A stretch of DNA of 64,000 nucleotides from Paraniabella ginsengisoli (GCF_022513635.1 NZ_JAKWBL010000002.1:186001-250000); one strand, 5' to 3'; shown: positions 1 through 11,809, counted from the first letter of the stretch. Numbers and translations: made by a program. Notes: generated by a model from the letters alone, not told the origin.

Positions 1-1300
1 TATTCTTTAGGCAGGCTCAATACAAATGAGCTATTCTTAGATTCTAAAGTTGCTTTAATTACATTTTGTAGGTCTGTACCTGCCGGTGGTGCTGATGCTG
101 GTGCCTCTAAGCTCATTTTCCAATCATTTGTCTGTACCCTTCCATCCAGCAAAAACCTAAAATCAACAAAGGCCTCATCAGGTTTATTATTTACAAGTTC
201 TACTTTTCCGTTGCTAATGTAGGGTGCAAGGAGGTCGTCAATGCCCATTGAATTTGGAATATACTTTACCTTGGTTAATGTACCCGCTTCTAATAGGTCA
301 ATCAAATACTGGGCATTATTAGTGGGCATATTGCCTGCCCGGCGTGCGAAGGGTACCAAGGTGCCACCACCAACTACATCGGAAACTCCATTAGCATTAT
401 AGCTTGTTTTTGTCATCTCAAAAATAGCTCCTCCGGTAAGATCCAATTCTTTTAAAGATGTAAAATAGAACAAATCCTGAAAGGTAGTGGTGTGAACAGG
501 CAGGTAAGATTTTCTACAGTTGCTACTGAACCAACAGTAAAATTGGTGATATTGTTAGCTTGTAAAGAAGCTTTTTCTACTGGGGAAAAAGTACTCGAAC
601 CTAAAGGTACCGCAATAGGAAGTGTTTGCGAAAGTTCTACAGTATCAAGTATTGCTGTTCCATTTACTTTGGGAATAATTTTATATTTCAAATCGAAATT
701 GACCGTGCTTCCCGACTGCAGGTTAAAGGCGAATATGCGAGGATTGGCAGCTCCTGCGCCTTCTTTTCGCACACTGTTTTTATCAGTATAACCATACTGT
801 AACCCATAATAGTCTAGCAAAATAGAAGATAATCCTCCCGGCCAGGTAAGTATGGCTGAGGATTGCGAAGCGAGTACCTGTGGAGGCTGCACAACTAGAG
901 AAGCTAGATCGCTTTCTGTGTATGGTATTAAAGCAATTTCCTGTGGTACCGATTTATTGCCTTGGTCGTCAATAGTAAATACGGTGAAGCGATATAGTTT
1001 TGATAGCTCAAGACCGGTTATATTTACCCAGGATACCAATGAATCTATAACCACCTCTTTGTTATCATAGGCAATGACGGTTTTTATCGCCTTGCCTAAT
1101 TTTATATTTTTTGAAGGAATTCTTCCGGCTTTCATTAAATCAATTTCTACTCTTTCAAATCCTATATGTCCTATAATGGTGTCATATCTGCCCGGATAGA
1201 CGGTTTCGCCAGTATATTGATCAATGTTGTCGTACATTTTACCGCAGGATAAAATAAAACATACAAATACAAGCAGCAGTAAATATTGTTTTTGATACAT
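1..1300 (-). CDS. SusD-linked surface lipoprotein, DUF4998-like (partial, frameshifted)
   Basis: Probable outer-membrane lipoprotein working beside a SusC/SusD glycan importer; its exact ligand is unknown. The start at 1300 gives a lipoprotein signal peptide ending at a cysteine (FILSCGK). A DUF4998-like region follows (YTGETVYPGRYDTIIGH). The frame breaks near base 500. Reading one base over continues the protein through a leucine-rich-like stretch (FTSLKELDLTGG) to the left edge of the window, so the C-terminus is missing here. A single lost base in a CC run explains the break. It is the last visible gene of the minus-strand Sus operon, 23 bases after its neighbour. Family assignment is from recognition of the N-terminal pattern. 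Confidence 0.7.
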
Positions 1301-1323
1301 AATAACTATTTTATAATATTTTA

Positions 1324-2589
1324 TTATTGAGCCTTGCGACCGAATAAAGTTATTTCAGAAAGACAGTTGGCATCATCTAATGTATAGTTGCCATTGAAGC
1401 TTTTCAAAGCCTCGTATCTAAACCATCTGGTACGTTTAGTATAAGCAGGATTATCAGGGTACATATATGCCAAATCTCCGGCTTCTCCCAGTTTTACAAA
1501 TTCCAGTTCAGTAAGTCCGTTAGGTACCGGTATTTTATGTTGTGTTACAAGTTCCCAGGCCTGAGTTGCATCGTCCCAGATATAAATATTATACAAGCCT
1601 ACGTTTTCGCTTTGATAATATTGTCCCCGGTTTACGTTTGCTAAACCACCAGAATGGCGTTGCGTTGTGATGATGCGGCTGATTTCATAATAGTCGCCTA
1701 AGTCTATAATAAAATTCCATGGCATATTGCCATTTGCTGATTTTCCTGTACGCCCTCTGCTGGCTGTGTGCATAAAATTCAGGTTATCTCCACGGTCGAT
1801 AATACCATCAATTACCTTTGCATTTCTGCCTTCGAGACCGTTTCCGAAAACCATTGGCACTCCTCCAATCGAATCGTTGGGGTTAGGCAATATCCAATTC
1901 GTTTTTGGTATTTGAATGTCTTCGAGTAGCGTAAGCTGTCCTTTGTCCAGGCTTTCAGTAATATTACCAAACTTATCTTCAACTCGCACTTTTACATCTA
2001 CTTTTCCATTCGTTCCTAATCTGAGATTGCTAACAAACCTTCTATCTGTGAGCTGGTTAGATGAAAAAACTGTAGTTAAGTTTCGATTTTCACCATTTTG
2101 TGTAAATGAATAATCCACATAAATATTTACATTCTGTTCGAGTTCGTTTGTCCAATCTAAAAAGAAAGAGCTAAAACCTGCTTTAGCAGTAATAGTTTCT
2201 GCTACTCTTTTATAAGCGGGTTCCAGGGGTACAACCTTCACTTCAACCGGATCGGACGAGTTTCCTGCCCGATCAACCGCAAATAACTGAACGGTGTACT
2301 CATCCGTACTTCCAAATCCATACACATCTAGTGAGTCTACAAAATAGGAGGCCAAAAATTCAAAAGATTTACTGTCCTTCTTTGTATAAACGGCTTTTAC
2401 GCCCAGCAAATCTTTATCCGGAGGTATTGTATAATAAAACCTCGCTCCTCCATATAAAGGTTTGTATTCTCTTAACGTTACTTTGCCCGGAGGCGTGCTG
2501 TCATCTTTTTCAGACTCGAACCGTTCTACTTTCTTGCAGGTTATAAAAAACAGCAGGCATAGCGGCAATATGAATATTTTACTTTTCAT
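1324..2589 (-). CDS. SusD-linked lipoprotein with DUF4959/DUF5126/DUF5000-type domains
   Basis: Likely cell-surface glycan-binding lipoprotein of the Sus operon. The ATG at 2589 is preferred over one eight codons upstream because it begins a clean lipoprotein signal (MKSKIFILPLCLLFFITCKK). The N-terminal part (about residues 30-120) looks like DUF4959 and the middle like DUF5126. The C-terminal half (about 240-420) has the galactose-binding, F5/8-type look of DUF5000, including DLGDYYEISRI and WFRYEALK. The frame is intact throughout. It sits between SusD and the DUF4998-like gene on the same strand, an arrangement common in Bacteroidota polysaccharide utilisation loci. Confidence 0.75.
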   Translation of the reverse strand: MKSKIFILPLCLLFFITCKKVERFESEKDDSTPPGKVTLREYKPLYGGARFYYTIPPDKDLLGVKAVYTKKDSKSFEFLASYFVDSLDVYGFGSTDEYTVQLFAVDRAGNSSDPVEVKVVPLEPAYKRVAETITAKAGFSSFFLDWTNELEQNVNIYVDYSFTQNGENRNLTTVFSSNQLTDRRFVSNLRLGTNGKVDVKVRVEDKFGNITESLDKGQLTLLEDIQIPKTNWILPNPNDSIGGVPMVFGNGLEGRNAKVIDGIIDRGDNLNFMHTASRGRTGKSANGNMPWNFIIDLGDYYEISRIITTQRHSGGLANVNRGQYYQSENVGLYNIYIWDDATQAWELVTQHKIPVPNGLTELEFVKLGEAGDLAYMYPDNPAYTKRTRWFRYEALKSFNGNYTLDDANCLSEITLFGRKAQ

Positions 2590-2667
2590 TTCTAAATTTT
2601 TATGCTTACACACTTTTGAAGTGTTGTATTACTTGATAGTTCTAATCTTATTACAACCGAACAATGT

Positions 2668-4624
2668 TTACCATCCCGGATTCTGAATAAGGTTCCCGTT
2701 GGTGTTCATTTCATTCAGATCGATTGGTGTTAAACAATCTGTGATGGTGAATCTCCGCTGCTGCTTTATAGACAATACAAAGAAGTCCGCAGCTGTGGTA
2801 CCTGCATGATTCCATCCCCAGATCGGAGCAGAGAATTCAGCTACTGCTCTTTTATGCCTTAACATATCCCAGAAATGCTGGCCTTCGAAGGCAAATTCTA
2901 CAGAGCGTTCCTGCAGTATTATATCCCTTAATCCCTCCTTGGTAAGATGTTTATTAGGTGTCCGTGCAAGTGATGGATCGCTCCAAACTATTTGTAAATC
3001 GGAATGCCTGCACGCCTGCGCACTTTATTTACAGCTTCGTACGCTTCGCCTGATGGGCCTGAATATTCGTTGAGTGATTCTGCTTTCATCAGATATAAGT
3101 CAGCCATTCTAATAAGTGGATAAGGGAAATGGATCACCCTTTGCCAGGCGTTGGATTGAGATTCGGGATGTACTAATTTTTGTACTCCTATTCCTGTTGC
3201 TAGGAAATCTGTGGTATGTTGTGAAGAGTTGAACCCACCGTCGGTATTTGCAAACATAATGGTGTTGATTCTTACAGTATGCGCTCTCCAGTATCCGCCA
3301 GTAATGCCAAGGTTAGCGTAAAAACGGGGTTCTCTATCCAAATATAATCGTACGGTCTGAACACCGGGCTGCATAATGCCAAATAGCGGGGTATAAGCCT
3401 CTTCGCTTTGGCCGGGTGTTGTTACCAGTTCGTTCTTTTTATTCATATCGAACGTGAGATCTTCTGTAACCGGAAGTCCGTTTTTAGTGTAATAGCGTTC
3501 TGCCATTTGATAAGTTGCTGCCATCCATTGCCACGAATAGGCAGGCGTATTTACCACACCATCTCCATAACCCGGCGGAAGCCTGATATTAGAACCATGT
3601 GCCAATTCTCCCTGATTGTAATAGTCTAAATTTGAATAACCCCATACAACTTCTTTATTCCAAGGATCGCAAATAAGCATCCGTAGATCATACAGTTTTT
3701 TCATTTGCTGAGGATTCTTTTCAAAAGCTTCCCTGTCGTATATATAAGGTTCTCTTTCGTAAGTATATAGGCCATGGCCGTTTGTTTCGGCAATGGCTAT
3801 CGCTTCGTTAATAGCATCAATAGCGGCTTTCCATTTTTCTTTGTCATATTGTATGGGAAAAAAGGTTGCCCGTCATGATCCAAGAAGTCGCCAAAATATT
3901 CCTGGTTGCCGTTAAAAAAAGGACTGGCTCGGTAAAATAAAATTTTTGCTTTAATGGCTTTGGCTACCACCTGGTCAATTTGTCCCAACTCAGTAGCGTT
4001 GGCTTTTTCTTTAAGGTCAGGAATAGCTTCATTCATTAAATTGATTACATAATTAAAACAGTCTTCAACTTTTGAACGGGGAATGAAAAGTTCTTCTTTT
4101 TCTGATTCGGCTGATGCCGTCACTGTAGGGATAACAATAGGTCCATATCTTTCAATCAATAAAAACATGTAATGGGCTTTCAGCATTTTCACCTGGGCTT
4201 TCCAATCTTTAAGCTCGGTTTCTGTCATATCCTTTACCTGGTCGATATTAGTTAAAAATACATCAGCCTGCCTGATGGCTTCGTACAATTTTTTTCCTCC
4301 CTGCGTGCCAGACCAAAGTCCAAGTTGGGGGTCTGATTCTGTTTGCAACCCACGCATAATGCGCATGGCCCTTAGGTCTCCTGTATTATTGTTCAGGTCT
4401 AAACGGCCAACCCATTCATCGCCCAAAGTCCAGGATGTTAAATGCACTTTATCATCTTGTGGCATATAGCTATAAACTTTGGCTAAAGCTTCCCATGCGT
4501 TTTCTCTTGTATTAAAAATATTTTCGAGTTTCAGCGTATTGTCGGGTACTATATCCAGATATTTTTTACAGGATATGGCAACTAACGAAACAAATAGCGC
4601 AATAATTATTTTCGTACGGTTCAT
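2668..4624 (-). CDS. SusD/RagB family nutrient-binding outer-membrane lipoprotein
   Basis: Surface lipoprotein that caps the SusC channel and binds the oligosaccharide or peptide to be imported. The N-terminus is a lipoprotein signal followed by CKKYLDIVPDNT, a classic SusD start. TPR-type helices and the C-terminal pattern ERSVEFAFEGQHFWDMLRHK are typical. The gene is broken twice, near 3858 (a short T run) and near 2998 (a lost G). Joining the three pieces gives about 650 residues, within the large end of the family. It begins only 11 bases after the susC-like stop, so the two are surely co-transcribed. Confidence 0.9.
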
Positions 4625-4635
4625 TATAAATGTTT

Positions 4636-7600
4636 TTAAAATATCAATTGAAAGCCAATATTGTATCTTTTATTAGGAGGATAAGCGAGGCCGTTTTCCC
4701 TAACCTCAGGATCCCATAATTTGAACTTGGAAAAAACCATCAGGTTCTCACCAGAGAGATAGATCCGGCTTCCCTGCTTTATTCCAAGGCGTTGTAAGAT
4801 TTTAGGGCTGTAACCCAACTCGACAGATTTTAATCTGGTAAAGGAGCCATCTCTCAACCACCATGAAGATTGCCTTGTATTGTTGTTAATTGGATCGGTT
4901 GATAACCGTGGCCAGAATGCATGTACATTGGGGTTGGTTTCGCTCCAGTAATCATCGGCAATAATGGCTAAAGCATTTCTTCTAAACGCAAAAGGTGCTA
5001 TTCCATACTTCCCGTCACCTGGGTTAACCTCATCAGTAGCATTAATAAAGAATGAAGACCGGGCGCTTCCATTAAAGAAGAAAGAAAAGTCAACTACTTT
5101 GTAAAGGATAGATGCACCAAAGCCATATTGAATTTCCGGTACAGTTGGATAACCCATCGCGACTCTGTCATTATCGTTGATAACGCCATCATTATTTATA
5201 TCCTTATATTTTATGTCACCGGCCATGTAAGGTCCAAAATCCTGATATGGTGAATTTTGTATTTCATGCTCATCTACAAAAAGCCGTTCTGCAACCAGGC
5301 CCCATCCTTGGTTGATATTGCTGCCCAGCCTTTTTAAATATTCATCAGGGTAGTCTTTCTCGTCAATTTTTACAAGTTTGTTTGTTGCATAAGTGAAGTT
5401 ACCTCTTACGGATGCCCATATATCAGGAGTAATATTTTTTGATAATCGACTGATGCTTCAAAGCCTCTTGATTTAACCTCACCTACATTGCCACTTATTG
5501 ATGCTTCAAGGCCAGCAGTCGATGGGAAATTTTGCCTTACCATATAAATCTTACTTCTCGTATCACGGTAAATATCAAATGTAGTTTTCAGGGCTTCATT
5601 GAAAAGATTCATTTCAAGTCCCATGTTTATTTTTTCTGATTCTTCCCATGTGATATTCGGGTTGGCGTATCTATTTACTGAATAGCCCGGATAAGCATTC
5701 ATAAAATCGGCACCCCAACGGTACCCATTAATCGTTGAGTTTGAGCCTCCAGTTAATCTTATATCAGAAAGATAGAAAAAACGCCGGCACGACCTGCTAT
5801 AGCATCATTACCTACTATACCCCAGGAACCTCTTAGTTTTAAAGTGCTAATTACATTTTGCAGTGGCTCCCAAAAAGATTCATTTGAGACTGTCCAGCTA
5901 CCCCCAACGAAGGGAAGAACCCATACTGTTTATCACCTGTAAATTTCTCTGAACCATTATAAGCATAAGCGAATTCCATAGCATATCGTCTGTCATAAGA
6001 GTAGGTAGCTCTTCCCGAGTTGCCCATATTTCTTTGCGGTAATGTTTCATATATACTTGTACTGCTTCCACCGGTAAGCAATTCTTCCTGCATCATACCC
6101 ACTGTCATCAGCGAAATATTATGACGGTCAATTATTTTATCCCAGTTAAAACGTGCTTCAAAATAGGTCAGCCCGTTGGCATCTCTGCCCGGAATAACAT
6201 CACCCAAGAAAAGGTTGGTATTGGTGGGGTTAAGTGGAAATAGTGTGTGTTTCCTAGTAACCTGATCATAAGATTCAAGTTCGTAAAAAGCAGGAGAGTA
6301 ATATCGTAAACCAGCGTACTGGCCCCAAGTCTGAATAGAAGCTTTACCTTGAAACTTCAATCCTTTCAGTAAAAAATCAAGATCCTGCATTAATGTGGCC
6401 TGAGCAATAATATTGCTTTCATTTCTTTTTTCATAACCGCGAATCATTTCAGCATAAGGGTTTACTTTTAGGCCTCCGTTTACAAACGTGCTTCCAAAAA
6501 GAATATTTTCGGTGAATTGGTTGGCACTATCGGCTTCATATACTACAGGGAAATCAACAGGATTGCTTTGCATCACCATTCTAAAAATATCTGATGCTGA
6601 TCTATAAGGACCATTATAGTTCTCAAAACGGCCGCTAATCCTAGTATCTAATTTTGTTGTTGGAGTAAGCTTGAAAATAACATTCGATCGGATAAACGAA
6701 CGGTTAATTTTAATATTATTATTGAAGTTGTTGCGATTATCAACCTTTAGTAATCCGGACTCTCTGTCCACACCCGCAGAAACATAATAAGTTGCTACTT
6801 TACCACCACCTTCAAAGTTCACATTAGCCTTCATGTTAGTGGTGTACGGATTGAATAATTCTTTCTGCCAATCGAGATTAGGATAAACCATTGGATTTTC
6901 TCCCGATGCGGTTGATTGAATTTTTTGTTCAGAATAAAAGGGGCCAAGTATAGGGTCTCTTGTTAGTCTAGCTTCATTATACAACTTCATGTACTGTACG
7001 CCATCAAGCATTTTAATAGTTTTCACTGGTGATGTAACATTCACATCCACCCGCGCGCTTACTCTTAGTTCTCCTTCTCTGCCTGATTTAGTTTCAACTA
7101 TAACAATACCATTTGCTCCACGTGCACCATAAAGAACAGTGGCAACCGCATCTTTCATAATTGAAAAGGAAGCGATGTCATCAGGCTGTAAACGTGCCAG
7201 GTTATCGGTTGTAGATTCAAAGCCGTCAATTAATATAAGCGGCGATGCCTGGTAACCAAAAGTTGTTACACCTCTTACAAAAAACTGAGCATTATCGGCT
7301 CCGGGTTCGCCTGATAGTTGATAAGATATCATACCAGGTATACGGCCTGCAAACGAACTCGTCAGATTAGAAGATGGGATGCGCAAATCTTTTGCATTGA
7401 CAGTGGTAATAGCACCCACAATGCTGGCCTTTTTTGCTTACCAAATGCAACGACAGCTACTTCTTCCATTTGCGATTCATCGTTGTACAGTAGTACTTCG
7501 ATAATGTTTTTTTCACCAACGATTTCCTTCTGCGTTTTTTTTCCAACAAAGGTGAAGGTAAGTGAGTCGCCGACTGAAGCGGTAATAGTGAACTCACCAT

Positions 7601-7772
7601 TTTTGTCGGTTAGGGTTTGGAGTGACGTGCTGGATACACTGACGCTTACACCTTCTAAAAGGGATGTAGTGCTACCGTCTTTGACAACGCCCGAAATCGA
7701 TTTTGCATTTTGGCCATAACATGCCATATGCAAAATCCCGGACAACAAAATTCCCAGAATTTTAATTCTCAT
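4636..7772 (-). CDS. SusC/RagA family TonB-dependent outer-membrane transporter
   Basis: TonB-dependent beta-barrel that imports the ligand handed over by the adjacent SusD protein. The start at 7772 gives a signal peptide, then a carboxypeptidase-regulatory-like domain (SGVVKDGSTTSLLEGVSV) and the plug. The plug signature is IMKDAVATVLYGARGANGIV, followed by the barrel and a terminal aromatic-rich strand ending GFQLIF. Four one-base losses break the frame, near 7432 (A run), 5902 (G run), 5775 (T run) and 5440 (A run). Rejoined, the protein is about 1,045 residues, normal for the family. Because every break is in a homopolymer, I regard them as likely sequencing errors rather than true decay. 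Confidence 0.9.
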
Positions 7773-8084
7773 ACTAAAATTGAGTTATGTGTTTAGTTAA
7801 AAGGATTGTTTAATTCCTAATAATTGCAGACGTTTTTTTGGCTTAAAGATTTTGGTTTAAAAGCAAGCATTATCTAAACTTCAGCAATCAAGGTGTTAAA
7901 GATGTGGTAAAAAAATCGATTTTTCAAAAAAATAAAATTATTTTTTTGTTACGATCATTTTTTCTTTGAGCGGATGGCTAATGCCGCTGTTACTAACTTC
8001 TAAATAAAAGGGAATTTGTTTTCGATTATAAACAATATAGCATGAGGTGCGATAATGGGCTAGCACAATTTATATAAAAGATTA
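7773..8084. other. Intergenic region upstream of the susC-like gene
   Basis: No open reading frame is supported here. The region is very A+T rich, with long A and T runs around 7910-7960, and must hold the promoter of the minus-strand Sus operon. I could not assign -7 and -33 boxes with confidence. Confidence 0.4.
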
Positions 8085-8803
8085 TTAAAACCTTGTGTAA
8101 ACAGCCAATTGCGCTACATTGTTAATTGTATTTGAAGCTGCGCCTTTTGCAAAGACATTCATATAGCCGGCTTCTATATCAACTTTTTTGAAAAACGATA
8201 ACCCAATGCTATATATGCACGGTTTTGATCGAAGAAATGATTGTTGGTGTTTTCTTTATTATGGATGTTAGCAAATACTTCATTCTGCAATGCTGCAAAT
8301 GGGCCTTTCGTAAATCCGCTCTCAGTGTGGGTTAACGGCTGAACATGCCTGAAAAAATAACGTAAACGTTGCGCAAAAACGGCATCGCCGGATGGCTTCT
8401 CAATAAATCGCTGTTCCAATCTAAATCGGTGGCTGAGGTTGCCTGTAAATGCTTTATGGGAAATAATATATTGCTCCCAAACGCGGTGTTCGATAAGAGT
8501 GGTATTGGGTGTGCCATCGGTTCGTGTAAACGTGGATGTGAATAAATAACCAACAGTTGCATTTTGATTAGGTTTTATAAAATACGTCAAGCCCGGCCTT
8601 ACCAATATACTACGAATCCCATCCCAGTCGTCATGACTGCGTACTTGCAAATCGAAATGTAACCCCCATTTTTCATTAAATTTTGTGCTGTTTAAAAAGA
8701 AGAACCAGCCACTTTGTTCATGATTGGTTTGAGCATTTGCGTAATTGTAAATACAAAAAGTAAAAGCAAGAAGAACTGTAATTTTTCTAATCATTCTTTC
8801 CAA
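8085..8803 (-). CDS. DUF2490 family exported protein
   Basis: Predicted outer-membrane or periplasmic beta-strand protein of unknown function. The start region (MERMIRKITVLLAFTFCIYNYANAQT) is a signal peptide; an internal ATG three codons later is also possible. Motifs such as WEQYIISHKAFTGNLSHRFRLEQRFIE match the DUF2490 pattern of alternating aromatic residues. A frameshift in an A run near 8190 truncates the frame. Restoring one base extends it to a proper barrel-like end (AVYTRF) at 8085. It stands alone upstream of the Sus operon and on the same strand. Confidence 0.75.
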
Positions 8804-9224
8804 AGCTTGTTAATGAATTGGACAAAGATAATGATACCAAGCTTTAAAAAAGACTACATTCTAAACATGTTTTCCTGATTTAAATATTGATTTATACAAT
8901 GACATGATTATTGATCACTGCTTAGGATAGGAGCGTTATATTGATCTCCACGGTTTTTGGAACATGCTAACACTACTCGTTTTGAACAGATGAAAACGGG
9001 TTCTTGTTTCTTAACTTAAAATATTATTAATAATATTATCTGATAAGCTGGTGGCATTCAATTTGTGTTCTTGTGCTTTAATAGAATTAATGTTTACGTA
9101 TTGTCGCAATCCGCCTTCAGTTTGTCGCTTTTTGGCTGTGCTGCGTGTTTTTTCTTAATAGATTTGATTAGAAATTTACACAAGCAATAATGAATTTAAT
9201 AGGTGTTGCTCTTAAACCATAAAT
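8804..9224. other. Divergent intergenic region, no gene seen
   Basis: Some 420 bases between divergent genes. No coding frame, RNA gene or clear repeat is visible. A TAnnTTTG-like box (TAGATTTG, about 9159-9166) lies about 60 bases before the plus-strand gene at 9225. No well-spaced TTTG partner is present, so it is not called as a promoter. Confidence 0.35.
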
Positions 9225-9779
9225 ATGAAAAAGATTTTTGTATCTAATTGGATTTCTCTTGATGGTATTTTTTCCGGGCCAAATGGCGAAACAGAATGGT
9301 TTACATCGGATGAGGATTTATACAAGTATAATATGGAAGATCTGCAACAAGCAGATACTATTATCTTCGGACGTACAACATATGAATTGATGATTGACTA
9401 TTGGCCAACATCAGAATCGCAAAAAGAATACCCGCAAGCTCATGAATATATGAATGCTTGCAAAAAACATATATTTTCTGGAACAATTCATTCTTCCGAC
9501 TGGAGTAATTGTTTTTTTCATAAAGAACTTAATCCTGAAGCCATCCATGAAATAAAGTCTGGAACAGAAAAGAATATTGTAATACTAGGAAGTGGAGAAA
9601 TATCAAGACAGATGCATGCATTGGGATTGATTGATGAATACCATATTCTTTTGGACCCGCAATTTGTGGGAGCAGGGAAAGTGTTTTTTCAGGATATGCC
9701 TAAAGAGAAATTATTATTACAGGAATCTAAAAGCTTTGATTGCGGGGTTAATCATTTAAAGTATAAAGTTTTGAAATGA
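9225..9779 (+). CDS. Dihydrofolate reductase / RibD C-terminal family protein
   Basis: Putative NADPH-dependent reductase of the YwjB/RibD C-terminal type. The opening KKIFVSNWISLDGIFSGPNGE is the usual start of this family. It is followed by a GRTTYELM segment and the nucleotide-binding-like IVILGSGEIS. The length of 184 residues is normal. The true substrate is not evident; most members are not folate enzymes. It heads a run of plus-strand genes for small ligand-binding proteins (VOC, SRPBCC, DinB-like) that are commonly clustered in Bacteroidota. Confidence 0.8.
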   Translation: MKKIFVSNWISLDGIFSGPNGETEWFTSDEDLYKYNMEDLQQADTIIFGRTTYELMIDYWPTSESQKEYPQAHEYMNACKKHIFSGTIHSSDWSNCFFHKELNPEAIHEIKSGTEKNIVILGSGEISRQMHALGLIDEYHILLDPQFVGAGKVFFQDMPKEKLLLQESKSFDCGVNHLKYKVLK

Positions 9780-9847
9780 ACAAGTGATGCGTAATAAATC
9801 GCGTCCCGAGAATCACTGCCATTTAAATAAATAAAAATCATTTTTTT

Positions 9848-10699
9848 ATGAATAACAACATTTATCCCTGTGTATGGTTTGATAATAACGGCTCCGAAGC
9901 TGCTCGTTTTTATTGTGACATTTTTCCTAATACAAAAATTGTTGATGACACAGGAATGGTACAGATGTTAAGCATCGACGGACAGAGTTTGATGTTTTTA
10001 ACTGCTGGTCCTATGTTTAAACCGAATGCGTCCATCTCTTTTTTAATTGCTAACGAAGATGAAAATGAATCAGAGCGGTTGTTCAACGCGCTTGCTGAAG
10101 ATGGAATAGTACTAATGCCTTTGGATAGTTATCCGTTTAGTTCTAAGTACGGCTGGGTTAGGGATAAGTTTGGTGTGACCTGGCAATTATATACTGGCGA
10201 GAAAGGCAATACCGACCAGTATTTTGTTCCAACACTTATGTACGTAAATGAACAAAATGGAAGGGCAAAAAAAGCCATTGATTTTTATACGAATCTTTTT
10301 CCCAACTCAAAGACAGAAGGTATAATGGAATATGATGGGAAGGAAGACACAAAAGGAAATGTGCAACATGCGCAGTTTCATATTGATGGGTTTACATTGG
10401 CATGTATGGATAGTTCCATTTCGCACGCGTTTAATTTCGATGAGGGAATTTCTCTTACCGTATTAACGGACGATCAAAAGGAAACAGATTATTATTGGAA
10501 TGCGATGGTTGCAGATGGAGGTGCAGAAAGTAATTGTGGGTGGCTGAAAGATAAATTTGGAGTGAGTTGGCAAATAATACCTAAACGCTTGTTGGAGCTG
10601 GTAGGCCAGAGCGATAAACACAAGGCTAAAAAATCCATGGATGCTATGATGACGATGCATAAGATTGATATTGAGAAATTGGAAGCCGCCAATGTTTAA
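9848..10699 (+). CDS. VOC family protein, duplicated PhnB-like domains
   Basis: A 283-residue protein made of two glyoxalase-fold (VOC, PhnB/3-demethylubiquinone-like) halves. Both halves carry the family pattern of a beta start (YPCVWFDNNGSEAARFY; YVNEQNGRAKKAIDFY) and a closing GW(V/L)(R/K)DKFGV(T/S)WQ motif, at about residues 98-112 and 224-238. Metal ligands cannot be assigned with certainty. It lies 68 bases after the reductase-like gene and is part of the same-direction cluster. Confidence 0.8.
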   Translation: MNNNIYPCVWFDNNGSEAARFYCDIFPNTKIVDDTGMVQMLSIDGQSLMFLTAGPMFKPNASISFLIANEDENESERLFNALAEDGIVLMPLDSYPFSSKYGWVRDKFGVTWQLYTGEKGNTDQYFVPTLMYVNEQNGRAKKAIDFYTNLFPNSKTEGIMEYDGKEDTKGNVQHAQFHIDGFTLACMDSSISHAFNFDEGISLTVLTDDQKETDYYWNAMVADGGAESNCGWLKDKFGVSWQIIPKRLLELVGQSDKHKAKKSMDAMMTMHKIDIEKLEAANV

Positions 10700-10823
10700 A
10701 TTAACATTTAAATAAAAATAAATTGATGAAACGCCCGATAAATTTTTTCACATAGGATAATGTATATGTGGCATTCCCCGTCCGAACGGTTCATCCGGGC
10801 GGGCATTCGACCATAAAAAAATC

Positions 10824-10839
10824 GTCCGCCGCGGCGGAC
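10824..10839. repeat. Perfect 16-bp GC-rich palindrome
   Basis: GTCCGCCGCGGCGGAC reads identically on both strands in the 158-base gap between the VOC and SRPBCC genes. A weaker relative (TCCGACGTAGGCGGA) occurs near 12486. It could be a small dispersed repeat or part of a regulatory hairpin; function is not evident. Confidence 0.6.
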
Positions 10840-10857
10840 AAACTAAAAAATATACGA

Positions 10858-11322
10858 ATGAAAGATCTTACTTATTCAATTGTAATCAATGCGCCGCTTG
10901 AAAAAGTCTGGGAAACACTTTGGAATGATGAAACCTATCGTAAATGGACCAGCCACTTTAATCCAGGTTCATATATGGAAAGTGATTGGAAAGAGGGTGG
11001 TAAAACATTGTTTTTAGACGCTGAACGAAATGGAATGATATCAATCATTAATAAATTGGAAGTGCCCAGACTTGTTGAATTTTCTCATTATGGTGAATTG
11101 AATAAAGGAGTGGAAGATACCACCAGTGAACGCGTTAAAGCTAATGCAGGATCAATTGAAAAATATGAGCTGGAACCAAATAATGATGGTACCTTACTGA
11201 AAGCGATGGTACAAGTGACAGAAGAATATGAGCAAATTATGAATGACGGATTTAATAAAGGATTGCAGGAAGTTAAAATGCTTGCCGAACAAACTGATAG
11301 TCCTGTAAATACCAAACCCTGA
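10858..11322 (+). CDS. SRPBCC / AHSA1-like lipid-binding domain protein
   Basis: A START-like hydrophobic-cavity protein of unknown ligand. The ATG at 10858 is chosen because the family's first strand (YSIVINAPLEKVWETLWN) starts there; the open frame upstream runs through the GC-rich palindrome and is not protein-like. DETYRKWTSHFNPGS and the final long helix (FNKGLQEVKMLAEQ) complete the fold in 154 residues. It sits between two VOC genes in the same direction. Confidence 0.8.
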   Translation: MKDLTYSIVINAPLEKVWETLWNDETYRKWTSHFNPGSYMESDWKEGGKTLFLDAERNGMISIINKLEVPRLVEFSHYGELNKGVEDTTSERVKANAGSIEKYELEPNNDGTLLKAMVQVTEEYEQIMNDGFNKGLQEVKMLAEQTDSPVNTKP

Positions 11323-11353
11323 TAGTAAAATTTAAAATATTAAAACAAAACCA

Positions 11354-11788
11354 ATGGCATTAAAATTAAACCCATACCTAAACTTTGATGGTAACACAGA
11401 AGAAGCATTCAATTTTTACAAAACAGTTTTCGGTGGTGAATTTGCCGGAGAAGGCATCATGAAGATGGGTGGAGCCCCGGGAACAGAGAATCTATCCGAG
11501 GAAGAAAAAAACAGGGTGATGCATGTTTCGCTTCCGATAGGAAATGGTCAAACGCTGATGGCGTCTGATATTGTTCTATCCATGGGTCACAAACTCAACA
11601 CTGGCAATAACGTATACTTGTCTCTTCATCCTGATAGTAAAGAAGAAGCTGATCGCCTTTTCAATGCATTATCAGAAGGAGGTAAAGTGGAAATGCCGAT
11701 GGAGGATCAGTTTTGGGGAGACTATTTTGGATCTTTTGTAGATAAGTTCGGAATTGGCTGGATGATAAATTACAACCCCAACTTTTAA
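11354..11788 (+). CDS. VOC family protein (PhnB-like)
   Basis: A single-domain glyoxalase-fold protein of 144 residues. It opens with LNPYLNFDGNTEEAFNFYKTVFGGEF and closes with YFGSFVDKFGIGWMINY, the standard signature of the PhnB/YjdN group. Enzymatic activity is unproven for this group. It begins 31 bases after the SRPBCC gene, probably in one transcript, and is followed by a strong terminator-like hairpin. Confidence 0.85.
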   Translation: MALKLNPYLNFDGNTEEAFNFYKTVFGGEFAGEGIMKMGGAPGTENLSEEEKNRVMHVSLPIGNGQTLMASDIVLSMGHKLNTGNNVYLSLHPDSKEEADRLFNALSEGGKVEMPMEDQFWGDYFGSFVDKFGIGWMINYNPNF

Positions 11789-11809
11789 GTACTTATCTAA
11801 AAGAATGTT

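Noticed and set aside
492..1070. Plus-strand frames opposite the DUF4998-like gene
   Set aside because: Shadows of the supported minus-strand lipoprotein gene with no start context or family pattern.
4636..7772. Four separate small SusC-like genes
   Set aside because: The pieces are consecutive parts of one transporter, joined by single-base losses in homopolymers.
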